A stretch of 64,000 nt of DNA from UBA1858 sp965227695 (GTDB lineage: Bacteria > Pseudomonadota > Gammaproteobacteria > UBA4575). Under the pieces are notes generated by a model, which searched no databases, was not told the origin of the DNA, and saw only the letters and a list, made by a program, of their open reading frames with translations. Below are positions 50,230-60,146 of the stretch, piece after piece. Within the stretch, counting starts at the first letter, position 1, and each line of letters begins with the position of its first letter. The stretch spans positions 868,001 through 932,000 of the forward strand of contig OZ245760.1 of assembly GCA_965227695.1 (NCBI GenBank). Direction: 5' to 3'. Made by a program: the position numbers and the translations under genes.

Positions 50230-51804
50230 ATGTTTAACCTAATTTCTCAGATAGAAACTTTCCTGCGCGGTATGTGGCGTTTTAACTGGTGGGCCGTTGG
50301 CTTTTCCTGGATATTGTTTTTGGCGGGTACCGCCCTGGTTTTGTCAATGCCCAACCAGTATGAAGCGAAGGCCAGCTTTTATGTAAAAGACCAGTCAGTG
50401 TTGGAGCCTATTTTGGAAGACATCACTGTACAGTCTGATGTTGCATCACACGCTTATGTTCTGGCAGAGGCGATTAAGTCCAGGACAATCATGGAAAAAC
50501 TGATCCTGGAATCCGGGTTAAGTGAGCGACTGGAAGAGGTTGAGGATCTGGGTGCTCTGGTAGAATATCTTCAGAAGAAGATCATTATCACTACTGAGCG
50601 TGAAGCGATCTATGACCTTGAGTTTGTTGATTCAGATCCTCAAATTGCCTACGAGGTTGTCGATATTATCCTCAATCAATTTCTTAATGAGATCCTGACC
50701 GGAAAAGTGACAGATGCACGTATTGCGGAAGTGTTTTTGGAAAAGCAAATTAAGGAATATGAGGCAAGGTTAACCAAGGCAGAGCGTGATCTGGCGGACT
50801 TTAAAAAAGCCAATATAGAAATCATGCCTGGCGCGAATCAGGATTACATTACGGCCTTGCAGGATGCTCAATATGAGCTGTCTGCTGCTCAGGTTGAGTT
50901 ACGCAAGGCGGTTGGCAAGCGAAATATCATTCTGCAGCAAATTCGTGGTGATTCGCCGGTGGTGGGTATGGCAGGATTTGCTACGCCGACTGTCAGTACA
51001 TCCAGTCCTGCTACTGCACAAATAGAAGCAGTACAAAGACAATTGAATGAAGATCTTCTTAAATATACTGAAAATCATCCCAAGGTCGTGGCAGGTAAAG
51101 CGACTCTGGATGCGTTGCGCAAGCAGCAGCAAATTGAAAGACAGGCAGTTGCCTCATCCGGGGGTGTAAACAATGTGCCTCAACTTACAACCGCAAACCC
51201 AATATATCAGTCGACTCAAATATCTCTGAGAAGAGCCGAAGCTGAAGTCGCGGCCGCACAGTCAACGGTAGACGAGCGCAGTCGCAAAGTAGCGCGTTTG
51301 AGAAACTCGTTAGAAGGTATATCAGAAGTTGAAGCTGAGTTATCTCGCCTGACAAGGGACTATGAGCTGACGAATAACCAATATCTTGAATTATCCAAGA
51401 GGCTGGAAGTCGCTCGCCTGTCGCAAGAAGCTGAAAAGGGCGATGATAGTGTCAAATTCCAGATTATAGATCCGCCCATCGTGCCAAATTCATCGGTAGG
51501 GCCAAATCGTCCACTGTTAATCACTGCAGTATTACTACTATCTGTTGTGATAGGTGCCGGCTTCGCCCTCTTCCTGGACCAGGCCAAGCCAGTGTTTCTA
51601 ACGACACACAACCTGAGCAGAGAAACCAGTTTGCCAGTATATGGTGCTGTTAGCATGAAAGTGCCTGATTATCAGGCCCGGACAGAGCGTACAACCCTGG
51701 CTGCATTCATGTTGCTGATCGCGCTTCTGCTGGGATTTTACTCAGTAACAGTGATTAAACATGAAGAAGGTGCATCGATGATCTCTTCTTATCTTTCTAA
51801 ATAA
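50230..51804 (+). CDS. Polysaccharide chain-length determinant (Wzz/GNVR type)
   Basis: The 524-residue inner-membrane protein has a membrane helix near 22-42 (WAVGFSWILFLAGTALVLSM), a long periplasmic coiled coil (about 170-420, with AERDLADFKKANIEIMPG and the SEVEAELSRLTRDYELTNNQ region) and C-terminal helices including LLITAVLLLSVVIGAGFALF and LAAFMLLIALLLGFYSV. It controls chain length and links to the kinase. Its size and N-terminal SQIETFLRGMWRFNW match the exosortase-cluster form of the family. The start is ATG 50230. Confidence 0.92.
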   Translation: MFNLISQIETFLRGMWRFNWWAVGFSWILFLAGTALVLSMPNQYEAKASFYVKDQSVLEPILEDITVQSDVASHAYVLAEAIKSRTIMEKLILESGLSERLEEVEDLGALVEYLQKKIIITTEREAIYDLEFVDSDPQIAYEVVDIILNQFLNEILTGKVTDARIAEVFLEKQIKEYEARLTKAERDLADFKKANIEIMPGANQDYITALQDAQYELSAAQVELRKAVGKRNIILQQIRGDSPVVGMAGFATPTVSTSSPATAQIEAVQRQLNEDLLKYTENHPKVVAGKATLDALRKQQQIERQAVASSGGVNNVPQLTTANPIYQSTQISLRRAEAEVAAAQSTVDERSRKVARLRNSLEGISEVEAELSRLTRDYELTNNQYLELSKRLEVARLSQEAEKGDDSVKFQIIDPPIVPNSSVGPNRPLLITAVLLLSVVIGAGFALFLDQAKPVFLTTHNLSRETSLPVYGAVSMKVPDYQARTERTTLAAFMLLIALLLGFYSVTVIKHEEGASMISSYLSK

Positions 51805-51822
51805 CAAAAGCGGGATATAAAA

Positions 51823-52680
51823 GTGAGCGTAATAGAAAAAGCAGTCGGTAATCTGAATACAAATACCAATGTTCATACTAGTATTGTCCCTGGAAGAAAA
51901 GGGAGCAAGGCAACACGAAGCTATGGGGCTACCGCTAGTTATGAAAATATCGATGTCGATAAAGCCAGTTTAAGAGCGCATGGGATCGACTGGGATAATA
52001 AGTCTGATACCCTGCTTGAGTTCAAGAAGATAAAAAGACCCTTGTTGAATAACCTGCTCAGTCATGATGCTACTGGCGTGAGTGCCGAAGCCTCATTTGA
52101 CAGAAACTTCATTGTTGTCACAAGTGCAGTTCCAGGTGAAGGCAAAACGCATACATCACTAAATTTGGCGATATCGTTGAGTTATGAAAGAGACTACGAT
52201 GTTTTGTTTGTCGATGGTGACACTATTAAACGCGACGCCAGCCTGTTACTGGGTCTGGGTGATAAACCCGGGTTAAACGACCTTCTGGTTGATCACGAGG
52301 CGCCCATCGATGCGCATATATTACAGACCAATCTAAACAAGCTTAAAGTGCTTCCGGCAGGTACTTTTAACGATAACTCCTGTGAGTTGTTGTCGAGTGA
52401 CAGGATGAAAAACATTCTTTCGCATGTGCTTCAGGCAGAAAAACGTATTGTATTATTTGATGCGCCACCGATGCTGGCTACCGTCGAGGCCAGCGTGCTG
52501 ACAAGACTGGCAGGCCAGGTTGTTGTGGTGACAGAAGCGGCCAAGACCTCGAAATCAATGGTTCATTCTGTACTTGAGCAAATAGAGGGTGATAAGCCAG
52601 TAGGCATGGTACTTAACAAGAGCAAGCGCTCGCACGGTGAAGAGGATTACAGCTCTTACTACGGTTACTATAGAAAATAA
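51823..52680 (+). CDS. Tyrosine-protein kinase of the polysaccharide cluster (BY-kinase, CpsD-like)
   Basis: The 285-residue cytoplasmic kinase works with the chain-length protein. It has Walker A SAVPGEGKTHTSLNLA near 103-118, Walker A' VLFVDGDTIKRDASLLLG and Walker B VLFDAPPML. The C-terminus holds a tyrosine cluster YSSYYGYYRK that would be autophosphorylated. The N-terminal part IEKAVGNLNTN is typical for this exosortase-linked form, which lacks its own membrane part. It starts at GTG 51823, 18 bases after the chain-length gene. Confidence 0.93.
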   Translation: MSVIEKAVGNLNTNTNVHTSIVPGRKGSKATRSYGATASYENIDVDKASLRAHGIDWDNKSDTLLEFKKIKRPLLNNLLSHDATGVSAEASFDRNFIVVTSAVPGEGKTHTSLNLAISLSYERDYDVLFVDGDTIKRDASLLLGLGDKPGLNDLLVDHEAPIDAHILQTNLNKLKVLPAGTFNDNSCELLSSDRMKNILSHVLQAEKRIVLFDAPPMLATVEASVLTRLAGQVVVVTEAAKTSKSMVHSVLEQIEGDKPVGMVLNKSKRSHGEEDYSSYYGYYRK

Positions 52681-52741
52681 TTTCATAATAATACGCAACA
52701 TTGATGAGACTATTAAAATAATTAGCTCGTCAAGCAAATCG

Positions 52742-52772
52742 CCCCACTAGTCCGCGTGATGGATGAGTGGGG
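52742..52772. terminator. Possible terminator after the kinase gene
   Basis: CCCCACT (52742-52748) and AGTGGGG (52766-52772) pair over seven bases with a 17-base loop. It lies 61 bases after the kinase stop and could end the wza-wzz-kinase message. No T-run follows. Confidence 0.4.
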
Positions 52773-52804
52773 TCATTAAGTCGATAAAAAACACCAGTCA
52801 TATA

Positions 52805-52820
52805 TGCTGAGATCTCAGCA
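52805..52820. promoter_or_regulatory. Perfect 16-bp palindrome ahead of the barrel gene
   Basis: TGCTGAGATCTCAGCA is fully self-complementary and lies 78 bases before ATG 52898. The lack of a loop is typical for a dimeric repressor or activator site rather than a terminator. Confidence 0.55.
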
Positions 52821-52897
52821 ACTCACTATAAAATATGACTAATTTCTTTTTAGCAGTTAAGATACACACCTCCAGTTACTTCAATAATTGACCTATT

Positions 52898-54349
52898 ATG
52901 AATTTTAAAAGAGTTGGGTTCCAAATATCTTTTTTGTTGAGTTTGCTGTTTTATATCTGTGCGCAGTCGTTATTGTATGCACAGTGGGAGATAGAACCGC
53001 TGGTACAGGCCAGCATTGGCTACTCAGACAATATTGAGTTGGATTTTGAGGATGAAGAAAGTGGTTTTGTGGGGATACTGAATCCGGGTATAAAAATTTC
53101 AAAACCCATCGGTAGGCTACAGGTTGAACTGGATTACCTGATGGAGAATTTTTACTACCTTGATGATGATCAGCTCGATACCAATCATAGTTTGGACTCT
53201 ATTGCGCGTTATGGCGTGATTCCCAACACTTTTTTTATTAATACATTTGCGCGTGCTGACCAGATTCTTATCGATAACGATCAGCAGATATCTGTGGATA
53301 ATTTTAACGACACTGACAACACAACGGATGAGTATAACTATGGTATTGGGCCGCAATGGGTGCAGGACTTAGGCGGATATGCGCGGGCAGATGTGTCATA
53401 TTTATACTCACAGCAAAGATTTGATGATAAAACGGCAGAAGACGGTGGCCCAGGGGACTTTGATGATAATGACCGGCAGAATTTCATTGCGGCCCTGTCT
53501 AATATTAATCAGCAGGCTGATCGTTTTGACTGGCTTGCAAGCTATGAGTGGGAAGAAGTTGATTTTGATTTTGGCGAAACAATAGAATTCATCACCCAGC
53601 AAATTGACGTTGGCTACCAATTAACTCCGCGCCTGGAATTGGTTGGTTCTTACGGTTACGAAGATAATGATTTGGGTAATAACGTTGTCTTTGATGATGA
53701 CGATGGCACGTTCTGGACGGCCGGAGCCGTCCTGGGGCTTGGTGAATTTACACTTTTAGAAATTAGACGTGGTGATCGTTTCTTTGGAAATTTTTGGCTG
53801 GGAGAGTTAACTGTTGCAGGACCTAAGCTTGCTGTCAATGCCAGTTATGAAGAGGTTGCGGATGTCTCAGGAAGCCGTGATGTTGAGTTTGGTTTTGAAG
53901 ATCGCGTCAATGACCTTGTGCTGCTGGATAATGATGTTGATTTTTCAACAGATGACAGAAACTCTGTGTCTGTAACAAAACGCTGGAGTCTGGGTGTCAG
54001 CTATAACATAAGTAAAAGCACATTCCTTGCTGCGGCCTCTAACGATGATGAGGAAATTCTTGACACAGGTGACACTGAAAAACGTGAAATATACACGCTG
54101 GGCTGGATATGGCAACTTACCGGAATCAGTTCACTGTCATTGATTGCAGAGTATGGAAATGATGAAAGTAATGATGGAATCAATGACACAGAATCTGATT
54201 TTTTTGATTTTGACGTCAGCTATCAAAAAGCATTAACACCTAAAACAGATATGCTATTGAGATATGTTTATTCAGAAGGCGATTCTGATGTGAATGATGA
54301 TGACTTTAATTCAAATACCATCGTTGCCGGGATTGAGCACAGATTTTAA
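52898..54349 (+). CDS. Outer-membrane beta-barrel protein of the PEP-CTERM-type EPS cluster
   Basis: The 483-residue protein has a signal peptide (LLSLLFYICAQSLLYAQWEI) and alternating strands rich in Asp, Tyr and Gly, ending IVAGIEHRF with a terminal Phe, typical of a beta-barrel. Position after the kinase and segments IEPLVQASIGYSDNIELDF suit the outer-membrane protein common to exosortase-linked polysaccharide loci. It may help move polymer across the outer membrane or anchor it. It is unusually acidic. The AAA ATPase gene that often follows this one is missing. Confidence 0.82.
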   Translation: MNFKRVGFQISFLLSLLFYICAQSLLYAQWEIEPLVQASIGYSDNIELDFEDEESGFVGILNPGIKISKPIGRLQVELDYLMENFYYLDDDQLDTNHSLDSIARYGVIPNTFFINTFARADQILIDNDQQISVDNFNDTDNTTDEYNYGIGPQWVQDLGGYARADVSYLYSQQRFDDKTAEDGGPGDFDDNDRQNFIAALSNINQQADRFDWLASYEWEEVDFDFGETIEFITQQIDVGYQLTPRLELVGSYGYEDNDLGNNVVFDDDDGTFWTAGAVLGLGEFTLLEIRRGDRFFGNFWLGELTVAGPKLAVNASYEEVADVSGSRDVEFGFEDRVNDLVLLDNDVDFSTDDRNSVSVTKRWSLGVSYNISKSTFLAAASNDDEEILDTGDTEKREIYTLGWIWQLTGISSLSLIAEYGNDESNDGINDTESDFFDFDVSYQKALTPKTDMLLRYVYSEGDSDVNDDDFNSNTIVAGIEHRF

Positions 54350-54433
54350 TCCAACCTGTCTATTTAAAAATGCGTACTTCCTCTAAGTAAACAGTTAATG
54401 GTTTTGGTATGCTGGCTTTTAGATAACTAGTCG

Positions 54434-55324
54434 GTGACCAATAGTAGTCTGTTTATGAAATTTATTCCAAGACCATTGGAGACAGTGGGCAATTGCAAAC
54501 CCGTCAATGCCATGACCATTGATGTCGAAGACTATTTCCAGGTATCAGCTTTCAACGATTGTATTTCCATGGAGCAGTGGTCGCAGTATCCATGCCGTGT
54601 AGAAAACAATATGGATAGAATTTTGCAACTGTTTTCTGACCATGATGTAAAAGCAACATTCTTTACCCTGGGCTGGATTGCTGAAAAGTATCCTGCGTTA
54701 ATAAAAAATATCGTCACGAACGGGCATGAATTGGCCAGCCATGGACGTAATCACACACGCGTTTTTGAACAAAATCCTGAACAATTCACGGAAGATATTT
54801 CAGATACCAAGAAGTTGCTGGAAGATATTGGCGGTGTGCAGATAAAAGGTTACCGGGCAGCCAGTTTTTCTATTGATCATCGTAATTTGTGGGCTTATGA
54901 CTGCCTGACGAAGGCAGGATACCAGTACAGTTCAAGTATTTATCCTGTAGCGCATGATCACTATGGAATGCCTGATGCCCCCCGATTTAGTTTTTTAGCC
55001 AATACTGAGGGACTGGTTGAAGTGCCAATTTCTACAGTACAGTGGATGAATCGATTGTTGCCATCAGGCGGAGGTGGATATTTTCGTTTCTTTCCTTATG
55101 CTATTTCCAGGCGACTTATTAAATCAGTGAATGAAAAAGACAGGAGAAGCGCTATTTTTTATCTGCATCCGTGGGAGATTGATCCGGGACAACCCAGGCA
55201 GGAAGGTTTACCCTTAAAGACGAAGTTCAGACATTACGTTAATCTCAAGCATACTTATAATCGTTTAGAAAAACTTTTGCAGGATTTTAAATGGGACCGG
55301 ATGGACAGGGTTTTTTCAATTTAA
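54434..55324 (+). CDS. Polysaccharide deacetylase, DUF3473/exosortase-cluster type
   Basis: The 296-residue enzyme should remove N-acetyl groups from the exopolysaccharide or its lipid-linked form. NodB motifs are MTIDVEDYFQVSAF (catalytic and metal Asp), ELASHGRNHTRV (metal His pair), GYRAASFSID and YSSSIYPV. The C-terminal FRFFPYAIS and FYLHPWEIDPGQPRQ are the DUF3473 tail used by this cluster. No signal peptide is seen, so cytoplasmic action is likely. The start is uncertain: GTG 54434 or ATG 54455, neither with a good ribosome site. Confidence 0.92.
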   Translation: MTNSSLFMKFIPRPLETVGNCKPVNAMTIDVEDYFQVSAFNDCISMEQWSQYPCRVENNMDRILQLFSDHDVKATFFTLGWIAEKYPALIKNIVTNGHELASHGRNHTRVFEQNPEQFTEDISDTKKLLEDIGGVQIKGYRAASFSIDHRNLWAYDCLTKAGYQYSSSIYPVAHDHYGMPDAPRFSFLANTEGLVEVPISTVQWMNRLLPSGGGGYFRFFPYAISRRLIKSVNEKDRRSAIFYLHPWEIDPGQPRQEGLPLKTKFRHYVNLKHTYNRLEKLLQDFKWDRMDRVFSI

Positions 55325-55341
55325 AATCTTTTAGATGAATA

Positions 55342-56382
55342 ATGATGAATATAGAGATAAGCCAGCTAACGGATGATGATAGAGATGCATGGAATGTCTA
55401 TGTCAATCGCTCTATTCAGGCCACTTTCTTTCATTTGGTTGAATGGCAAACTATTTTTGAAGAGGTGCTTGGTCACCGAACAAGCTATTTAATTGCCAAG
55501 CATGGACGCGAAACCGTCGGTGTATTTCCGCTGGTGCATGTCAGGAGCAGATTGTTTGGCAATGCATTAATTTCTGTCCCCTTCGGTGTTTATGGTGGAA
55601 TATTGGCAGATAATAGACAGATACATGCTGATTTATCTGCTTACGCGCTCAGGCTTGCCAATAAGCTTGGAGTGGATTATCTGGAAGTGCGTGATCAGTA
55701 TGGTGCTGACTATCACGATGCTGACTGGCAGGCTAAAGACTTATATGTCACATTTAAAAAGGAATTGCTCGCGACAGAAGAGGAAAACTTTAAAGCGATA
55801 CCAAGAAAACAACGGGCTGTGGTAAGAAAAGCGATTGATTATGGGCTGACTTCTGAGTGGGATTCTGGTACCGAACGTTTTTACGCCATGTATTCGGAGA
55901 GTGTGCGAAATTTAGGTACGCCCGTGTTATCCAGAAAATATTATCAATCCCTGGTTGACGTTTTTGGTGAAAAATGTCGTGTGCTTACTATTCTTGATAA
56001 GGGGGAGCCTGTCTCGAGTGTATTGAATTTTTATTTCAAAGACCAGGTATTGCCATTTTATGGCGGTGGCCCGGCAGCCGCGCGACATTGCAGGGCTAAT
56101 GATTTTATGTATTGGGAACTGATGAGACTGAGTCTGAATCAGGGAATCAAGACATTTGATTTTGGCAGAAGTAAAAACGGTGCGGGTTCTTACAGATTTA
56201 AAAAACATTGGGGATTCCAGCCCGAGCCACTACCGTATCGTGTTCACTTGATTAACGCAAAAGTTATGCCTGATGTCAGCCCTGTGAATCCCAGATATCA
56301 GCTCGCCATTAAAGCCTGGCAGAGATTGCCACTTCCAATAACTCACATGGTCGGACCAGTCATTGCCAGAAATCTTGGTTAA
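55342..56382 (+). CDS. FemAB-like GNAT protein of the EPS cluster
   Basis: The 346-residue protein has two GNAT-like halves, as in FemAB peptidyltransferases: ATFFHLVEWQTIFEEVLGHR at the start, then KAIPRKQRAVVRKAIDYGL near 155, and FDFGRSKNGAGSYRFKKHWG near 275. This exact last motif is common in exosortase-linked clusters. The family moves amino acids from aminoacyl-tRNA or similar donors; here it may add one to the sugar, which is unproven. It is 17 bases after the deacetylase. Confidence 0.9.
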   Translation: MMNIEISQLTDDDRDAWNVYVNRSIQATFFHLVEWQTIFEEVLGHRTSYLIAKHGRETVGVFPLVHVRSRLFGNALISVPFGVYGGILADNRQIHADLSAYALRLANKLGVDYLEVRDQYGADYHDADWQAKDLYVTFKKELLATEEENFKAIPRKQRAVVRKAIDYGLTSEWDSGTERFYAMYSESVRNLGTPVLSRKYYQSLVDVFGEKCRVLTILDKGEPVSSVLNFYFKDQVLPFYGGGPAAARHCRANDFMYWELMRLSLNQGIKTFDFGRSKNGAGSYRFKKHWGFQPEPLPYRVHLINAKVMPDVSPVNPRYQLAIKAWQRLPLPITHMVGPVIARNLG

Positions 56383-56607
56383 TATTTCGCGGAATTGGTC
56401 TAAACAACCGGATTATATGGGTTTGGTGATGACGCTAATGCCAGGTCATCAGAATTCAAGGCTGTTCACATACTGATACAAATTATTTTGTCTAATGGTG
56501 AAGTAATTCTAATAACGACAGACGGTTATAGATTATAGTCGGCAGGACTGTCTTGTTTGAATCAACCGGACAGATGTTTTTGCATTAGGATAATTTTTAA
56601 TCGCTCT

Positions 56608-57837
56608 ATGAAAATACTCTTTGTTTGCCATCGTTTCCCTTTCCCGCCCAACGAAGGGGGAAAGATTCGCGCTTTTAATATGATCCAGCATCTGCAGCAA
56701 TCCCATGAGGTGACAGTGGCATCGCTGATAGAGACAAAAGCTGAGCAAGCTGAAATATCCGGCATCGAGGCATACTGCCACGAATATATCGCACAAAAAA
56801 TGAATAGACCGCTTGCCTGGCTAAAAGCGGCATTATGTTTACTCACAACGATACCGTCATCGATGGGTTATTTTCATTCCCGCAAGTTGGGGCAAAGAAT
56901 TAACAATCTTATTGGTGACAACAAATATGATTTGGCCATCGTGCATTGCTCGTCGGTCGCGCACTTTGTACTGACATCAAATAATAATTGCGCAAAATTA
57001 CTCGATTTTTGTGATATGGACTCTCAGAAATGGCTCGCCTATGCCAGGCATAAACCATTCCCATTGTCTGTTTTGTACTGGTTAGAAGGGGTGAAGTTGC
57101 AAAGAGCAGAAAGACTGCTGGCCAAGAAATTTGATTGTTCATCAGTGGCAACAGAGTTTGAGCTTGAGACGCTTGAAGCTTATCAGTCAGGAAAACAGTC
57201 ATTTTGCTTTCCTAATGGTGTAGACACGGAATATTTCTCTCCTGCGGACAGGGAGTATGACAACAATAAAATCTGTTTTATTGGAAAAATGAATTATTAT
57301 CCCAATGAAAAATGCATGCTTGAATTTTGTCAATCAGTTTTTCCTGAACTAAAAGAAAAATACCCACAGTTAACCTTGTCTATTATAGGTTCTAATCCTA
57401 CAGAAAAGATTTTGGCTCTGGGCGGTCATGACGGAATCGAAGTGACCGGCCGTGTGGCTGATGTTCGCCCCTACGTGCAGAGTGCAGCCTTATCCGTGGT
57501 GCCATTATCTATTGCCAGAGGCACCCAGAATAAAATTCTGGAATCCATGGCGATGGGGGTTCCTGTAGTGTGCAGTGATGTTGCAGTAAGAGGCATAGAT
57601 GCATTGCCAGAAAGACATGTGCTGGTTGCAAGCAGTTCCCGTGAATATATCAAACAAATCTCGCGAGTGTTGGATGATGCATCTGAACGTGAAAGGTTGT
57701 CGAAAGCTGGGCGGGACCGCATGTTATCTCATCATCGTTGGGAAATTGCGATGAAGAAAATGGATTCTCAACTTGCGGACAAGATCTCAAATGATGGTGA
57801 AATCACTGATATTGCCATACAGGAAAATCATATTTAG
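56608..57837 (+). CDS. Glycosyltransferase, family 4-like (TIGR03087 type)
   Basis: The 409-residue GT-B transferase starts MKILFVCHRFPFPPNEGGKI, RAFNMIQHL, the start of this cluster type. The donor-binding half has GTQNKILESMAMGVPVVCSD, including Glu-x7-Glu-like signature. The frame opens 17 codons further up, but ATG 56608 gives the conserved start. 225 bases separate it from FemAB, a place where exosortase and amidotransferase genes often sit in other genomes. The sugar is not known. Confidence 0.92.
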   Translation: MKILFVCHRFPFPPNEGGKIRAFNMIQHLQQSHEVTVASLIETKAEQAEISGIEAYCHEYIAQKMNRPLAWLKAALCLLTTIPSSMGYFHSRKLGQRINNLIGDNKYDLAIVHCSSVAHFVLTSNNNCAKLLDFCDMDSQKWLAYARHKPFPLSVLYWLEGVKLQRAERLLAKKFDCSSVATEFELETLEAYQSGKQSFCFPNGVDTEYFSPADREYDNNKICFIGKMNYYPNEKCMLEFCQSVFPELKEKYPQLTLSIIGSNPTEKILALGGHDGIEVTGRVADVRPYVQSAALSVVPLSIARGTQNKILESMAMGVPVVCSDVAVRGIDALPERHVLVASSSREYIKQISRVLDDASERERLSKAGRDRMLSHHRWEIAMKKMDSQLADKISNDGEITDIAIQENHI

Positions 57838-57849
57838 ATTCAATTTACT

Positions 57850-59064
57850 ATGAAAATATTACATGTATTAGATCACTCCATCCCGCTGCACAGCGGTTAT
57901 ACATTTCGCACCTGTTCGATACTTAATGAGCAGGCAAAACTGGGCTGGGAAACTGTGCATGTCACCAGTATTAAACACATTAATCCAACTGCGGATATGG
58001 AAACTCATGATGGCTTGAAATTCTACAGAACATGTGGGAACAACAGGTTATTGTCGAAAATCCCCTTTATAAATCAGTTGTATGTAATTGTGACATTGCG
58101 GAAAAGGCTTATCGAAATCATTGCACAGGAAAAGCCCGATATCGTACATGCGCACTCGCCTTGTCTAAATGGAATTGCCGCAATCTGGGCGGCAAGAAAA
58201 TATTCAATACCTGTCATTTATGAAATGCGGGCATCATGGGAAGATGCCGCAGTGGAGCATGGTACAACAAAAGAGGGGAGCTTTAGATATAAATTAACTC
58301 GTGCGCTGGAAACATTTGTTTTTAAGCATGTTGACGGGATTACAACGATATGCAATGGGCTCAAGCAGGATATAAGTAGCCGGGATATTGGTGATAAGCC
58401 AATTCAGATAATACCAAATGCTGTTAATGCGGATGAGCTGGGGAAAAAGTCATGCTCAAGTGAGGACTTGAGAGCTAAATATCAGCTGGGTAACAGTTAT
58501 ATCGCAGGCTTTATCGGTTCTTTTTATGCATATGAAGGTCTGGATTATTTTGTGCGTGCCTTGCAGGCAATGAAGAATAGTGATCTGAATGTCAAGGGCC
58601 TGCTCGTCGGTGGTGGTCCCGATGAAGGGAAGCTCAGAGACCTTGTTAGTGAGCTTGGCATGGAAGAAAAGATAATATTTACAGGACGGATCCCTCATGC
58701 AGATGTCAATGCCTATTATGATCTGATTGATGTGCTGGTTTATCCGCGTGTATCAGCAAGGTTGACTGATATTGTCACACCACTAAAACCGCTGGAGGCG
58801 ATGGCTATGGGCAAGGTTTTTATTGCTTCTGATGTTGGTGGGCATCTTGAACTTGTACCGCGCAGGTTACATTCCGTGTTGTTTGAGTCTGGTTCCGTTG
58901 ATGCTCTGGTCAATGCGCTGGAGCAGACTATAGCCAATAAGCCTTTAAGAGCGTTATTTACCGGATGGGCGCGAAACTACGTAAAGAATGAGCGTAACTG
59001 GACTAAAAGTGTGGCGGGCTATATTGATCTGTATTGCAAAGTGCAGGGAAAACAGCTGGCATAG
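57850..59064 (+). CDS. Glycosyltransferase, family 4-like (exosortase-associated type)
   Basis: The 404-residue GT-B transferase starts MKILHVLDHSIPLHSGYTFR, TCSILNEQ, a start I know from the exosortase-associated family (TIGR04063). Donor-site motifs are GFIGSFYAYEGLDYFVRAL, VGGGPDEGKL and TPLKPLEAMAMGKVFIASDV. It follows the previous transferase by 12 bases. Acceptor and donor cannot be named. Confidence 0.92.
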   Translation: MKILHVLDHSIPLHSGYTFRTCSILNEQAKLGWETVHVTSIKHINPTADMETHDGLKFYRTCGNNRLLSKIPFINQLYVIVTLRKRLIEIIAQEKPDIVHAHSPCLNGIAAIWAARKYSIPVIYEMRASWEDAAVEHGTTKEGSFRYKLTRALETFVFKHVDGITTICNGLKQDISSRDIGDKPIQIIPNAVNADELGKKSCSSEDLRAKYQLGNSYIAGFIGSFYAYEGLDYFVRALQAMKNSDLNVKGLLVGGGPDEGKLRDLVSELGMEEKIIFTGRIPHADVNAYYDLIDVLVYPRVSARLTDIVTPLKPLEAMAMGKVFIASDVGGHLELVPRRLHSVLFESGSVDALVNALEQTIANKPLRALFTGWARNYVKNERNWTKSVAGYIDLYCKVQGKQLA

Positions 59065-59155
59065 CAAAAAATGTGATCAAGTTAACATTGCCTGAAGTTA
59101 TCAATATGAGACACGTATACACGTTAAAGACTGATAAATTAGATAAAGTACATCT

Positions 59156-60124
59156 GTGAATAATGTATTGAAACCAATATTTCAGCAAACATTGAGGCTG
59201 ATCGCGGGACGCCGTACAACAGGAAAGTTGCTGGTGTTAACCTATCATCGTGTTCTTGAAGAATATGATGAGCTTGTGGACGATTTGCATGCTGTTCAAT
59301 TTTTACAGCAAATGAAAACGCTGTCCCAGTATTTTAATGTGATGACTCTGGATGAAGGTCTTAGCCAGGTGAGAACTGGAAAGGTTGCGCCGGGTGCGGT
59401 GTGCATTACGTTTGATGATGGTTACAGGGATAACCACGATGTGGCGTTGCCAATTCTGAAGGAATTGGGGTTGTCTGCAACCTTCTTCATATCGACAGGC
59501 TATCTTGGTGGCGGGATGATGTGGAATGATATTGTTGTTGAATCTGTCAGAAAAACACAAATACCGGAACTGGATTTAACTGGACTATCGCTGGGTAAAT
59601 ACAATGTTAAAACAACGCAGCAAAAAAAAGATTTGATTAATGTATTGATCCACAATTGGAGAAATAAGTCACTGGATCAAAGAAATAATCTTGCATCGCA
59701 GCTTCAGTCAATCGCAAGGGTCAATGTGAATGAACGCATAATGATGACAGAAGCTGAGGTAAAAGAATTATCATCCTGTGGTATGGAGATAGGCGGGCAC
59801 ACTGTCAATCATCCAATATTAACCAGTGCAACAGTTGATGAGGCCGCCAGGGAAGTAAAAGATGGGAAGGCCCAGCTTGAAAAAATAACAGGAAAGAAAC
59901 TGAAATATTTTGCTTATCCCAGCGGTCGTGCTGGTCTTGATTATCAGCAGGTACACATGGATGTAGTGAAGCAGGCCGGTTTTATCGCGGCACTGACTAC
60001 TAACGATGGTGCTATAGATCAACATGCAAATCCTTATGAGTTACCAAGGATTAGCGTCGATTACACAAATAAATTCAAATTTGGTGCCTCAGTAGCAAGG
60101 GGCTATATGCAATATGCAAACTAA
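59156..60124 (+). CDS. Polysaccharide deacetylase (NodB type), second in the locus
   Basis: The 322-residue protein has the NodB motifs VLTYHRVLEEYDELVDDL, ITFDDGYRDN near residue 83 and IGGHTVNHPILTS near 213, with FAYPSGRAG later. It has no signal peptide. This is a different subgroup from the DUF3473 enzyme earlier in the cluster, so the two could act on different residues or stages. It starts at GTG 59156, 91 bases after the glycosyltransferase. Confidence 0.9.
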   Translation: MNNVLKPIFQQTLRLIAGRRTTGKLLVLTYHRVLEEYDELVDDLHAVQFLQQMKTLSQYFNVMTLDEGLSQVRTGKVAPGAVCITFDDGYRDNHDVALPILKELGLSATFFISTGYLGGGMMWNDIVVESVRKTQIPELDLTGLSLGKYNVKTTQQKKDLINVLIHNWRNKSLDQRNNLASQLQSIARVNVNERIMMTEAEVKELSSCGMEIGGHTVNHPILTSATVDEAAREVKDGKAQLEKITGKKLKYFAYPSGRAGLDYQQVHMDVVKQAGFIAALTTNDGAIDQHANPYELPRISVDYTNKFKFGASVARGYMQYAN

Positions 60125-60146
60125 CGTAATTTAAGAGCGATTAATT

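Noticed and set aside
56383..56607. Remnant of an exosortase gene between FemAB and the glycosyltransferase
   Set aside because: No frame with exosortase motifs could be read in either strand of these 225 bases; a decayed remnant cannot be shown by eye.
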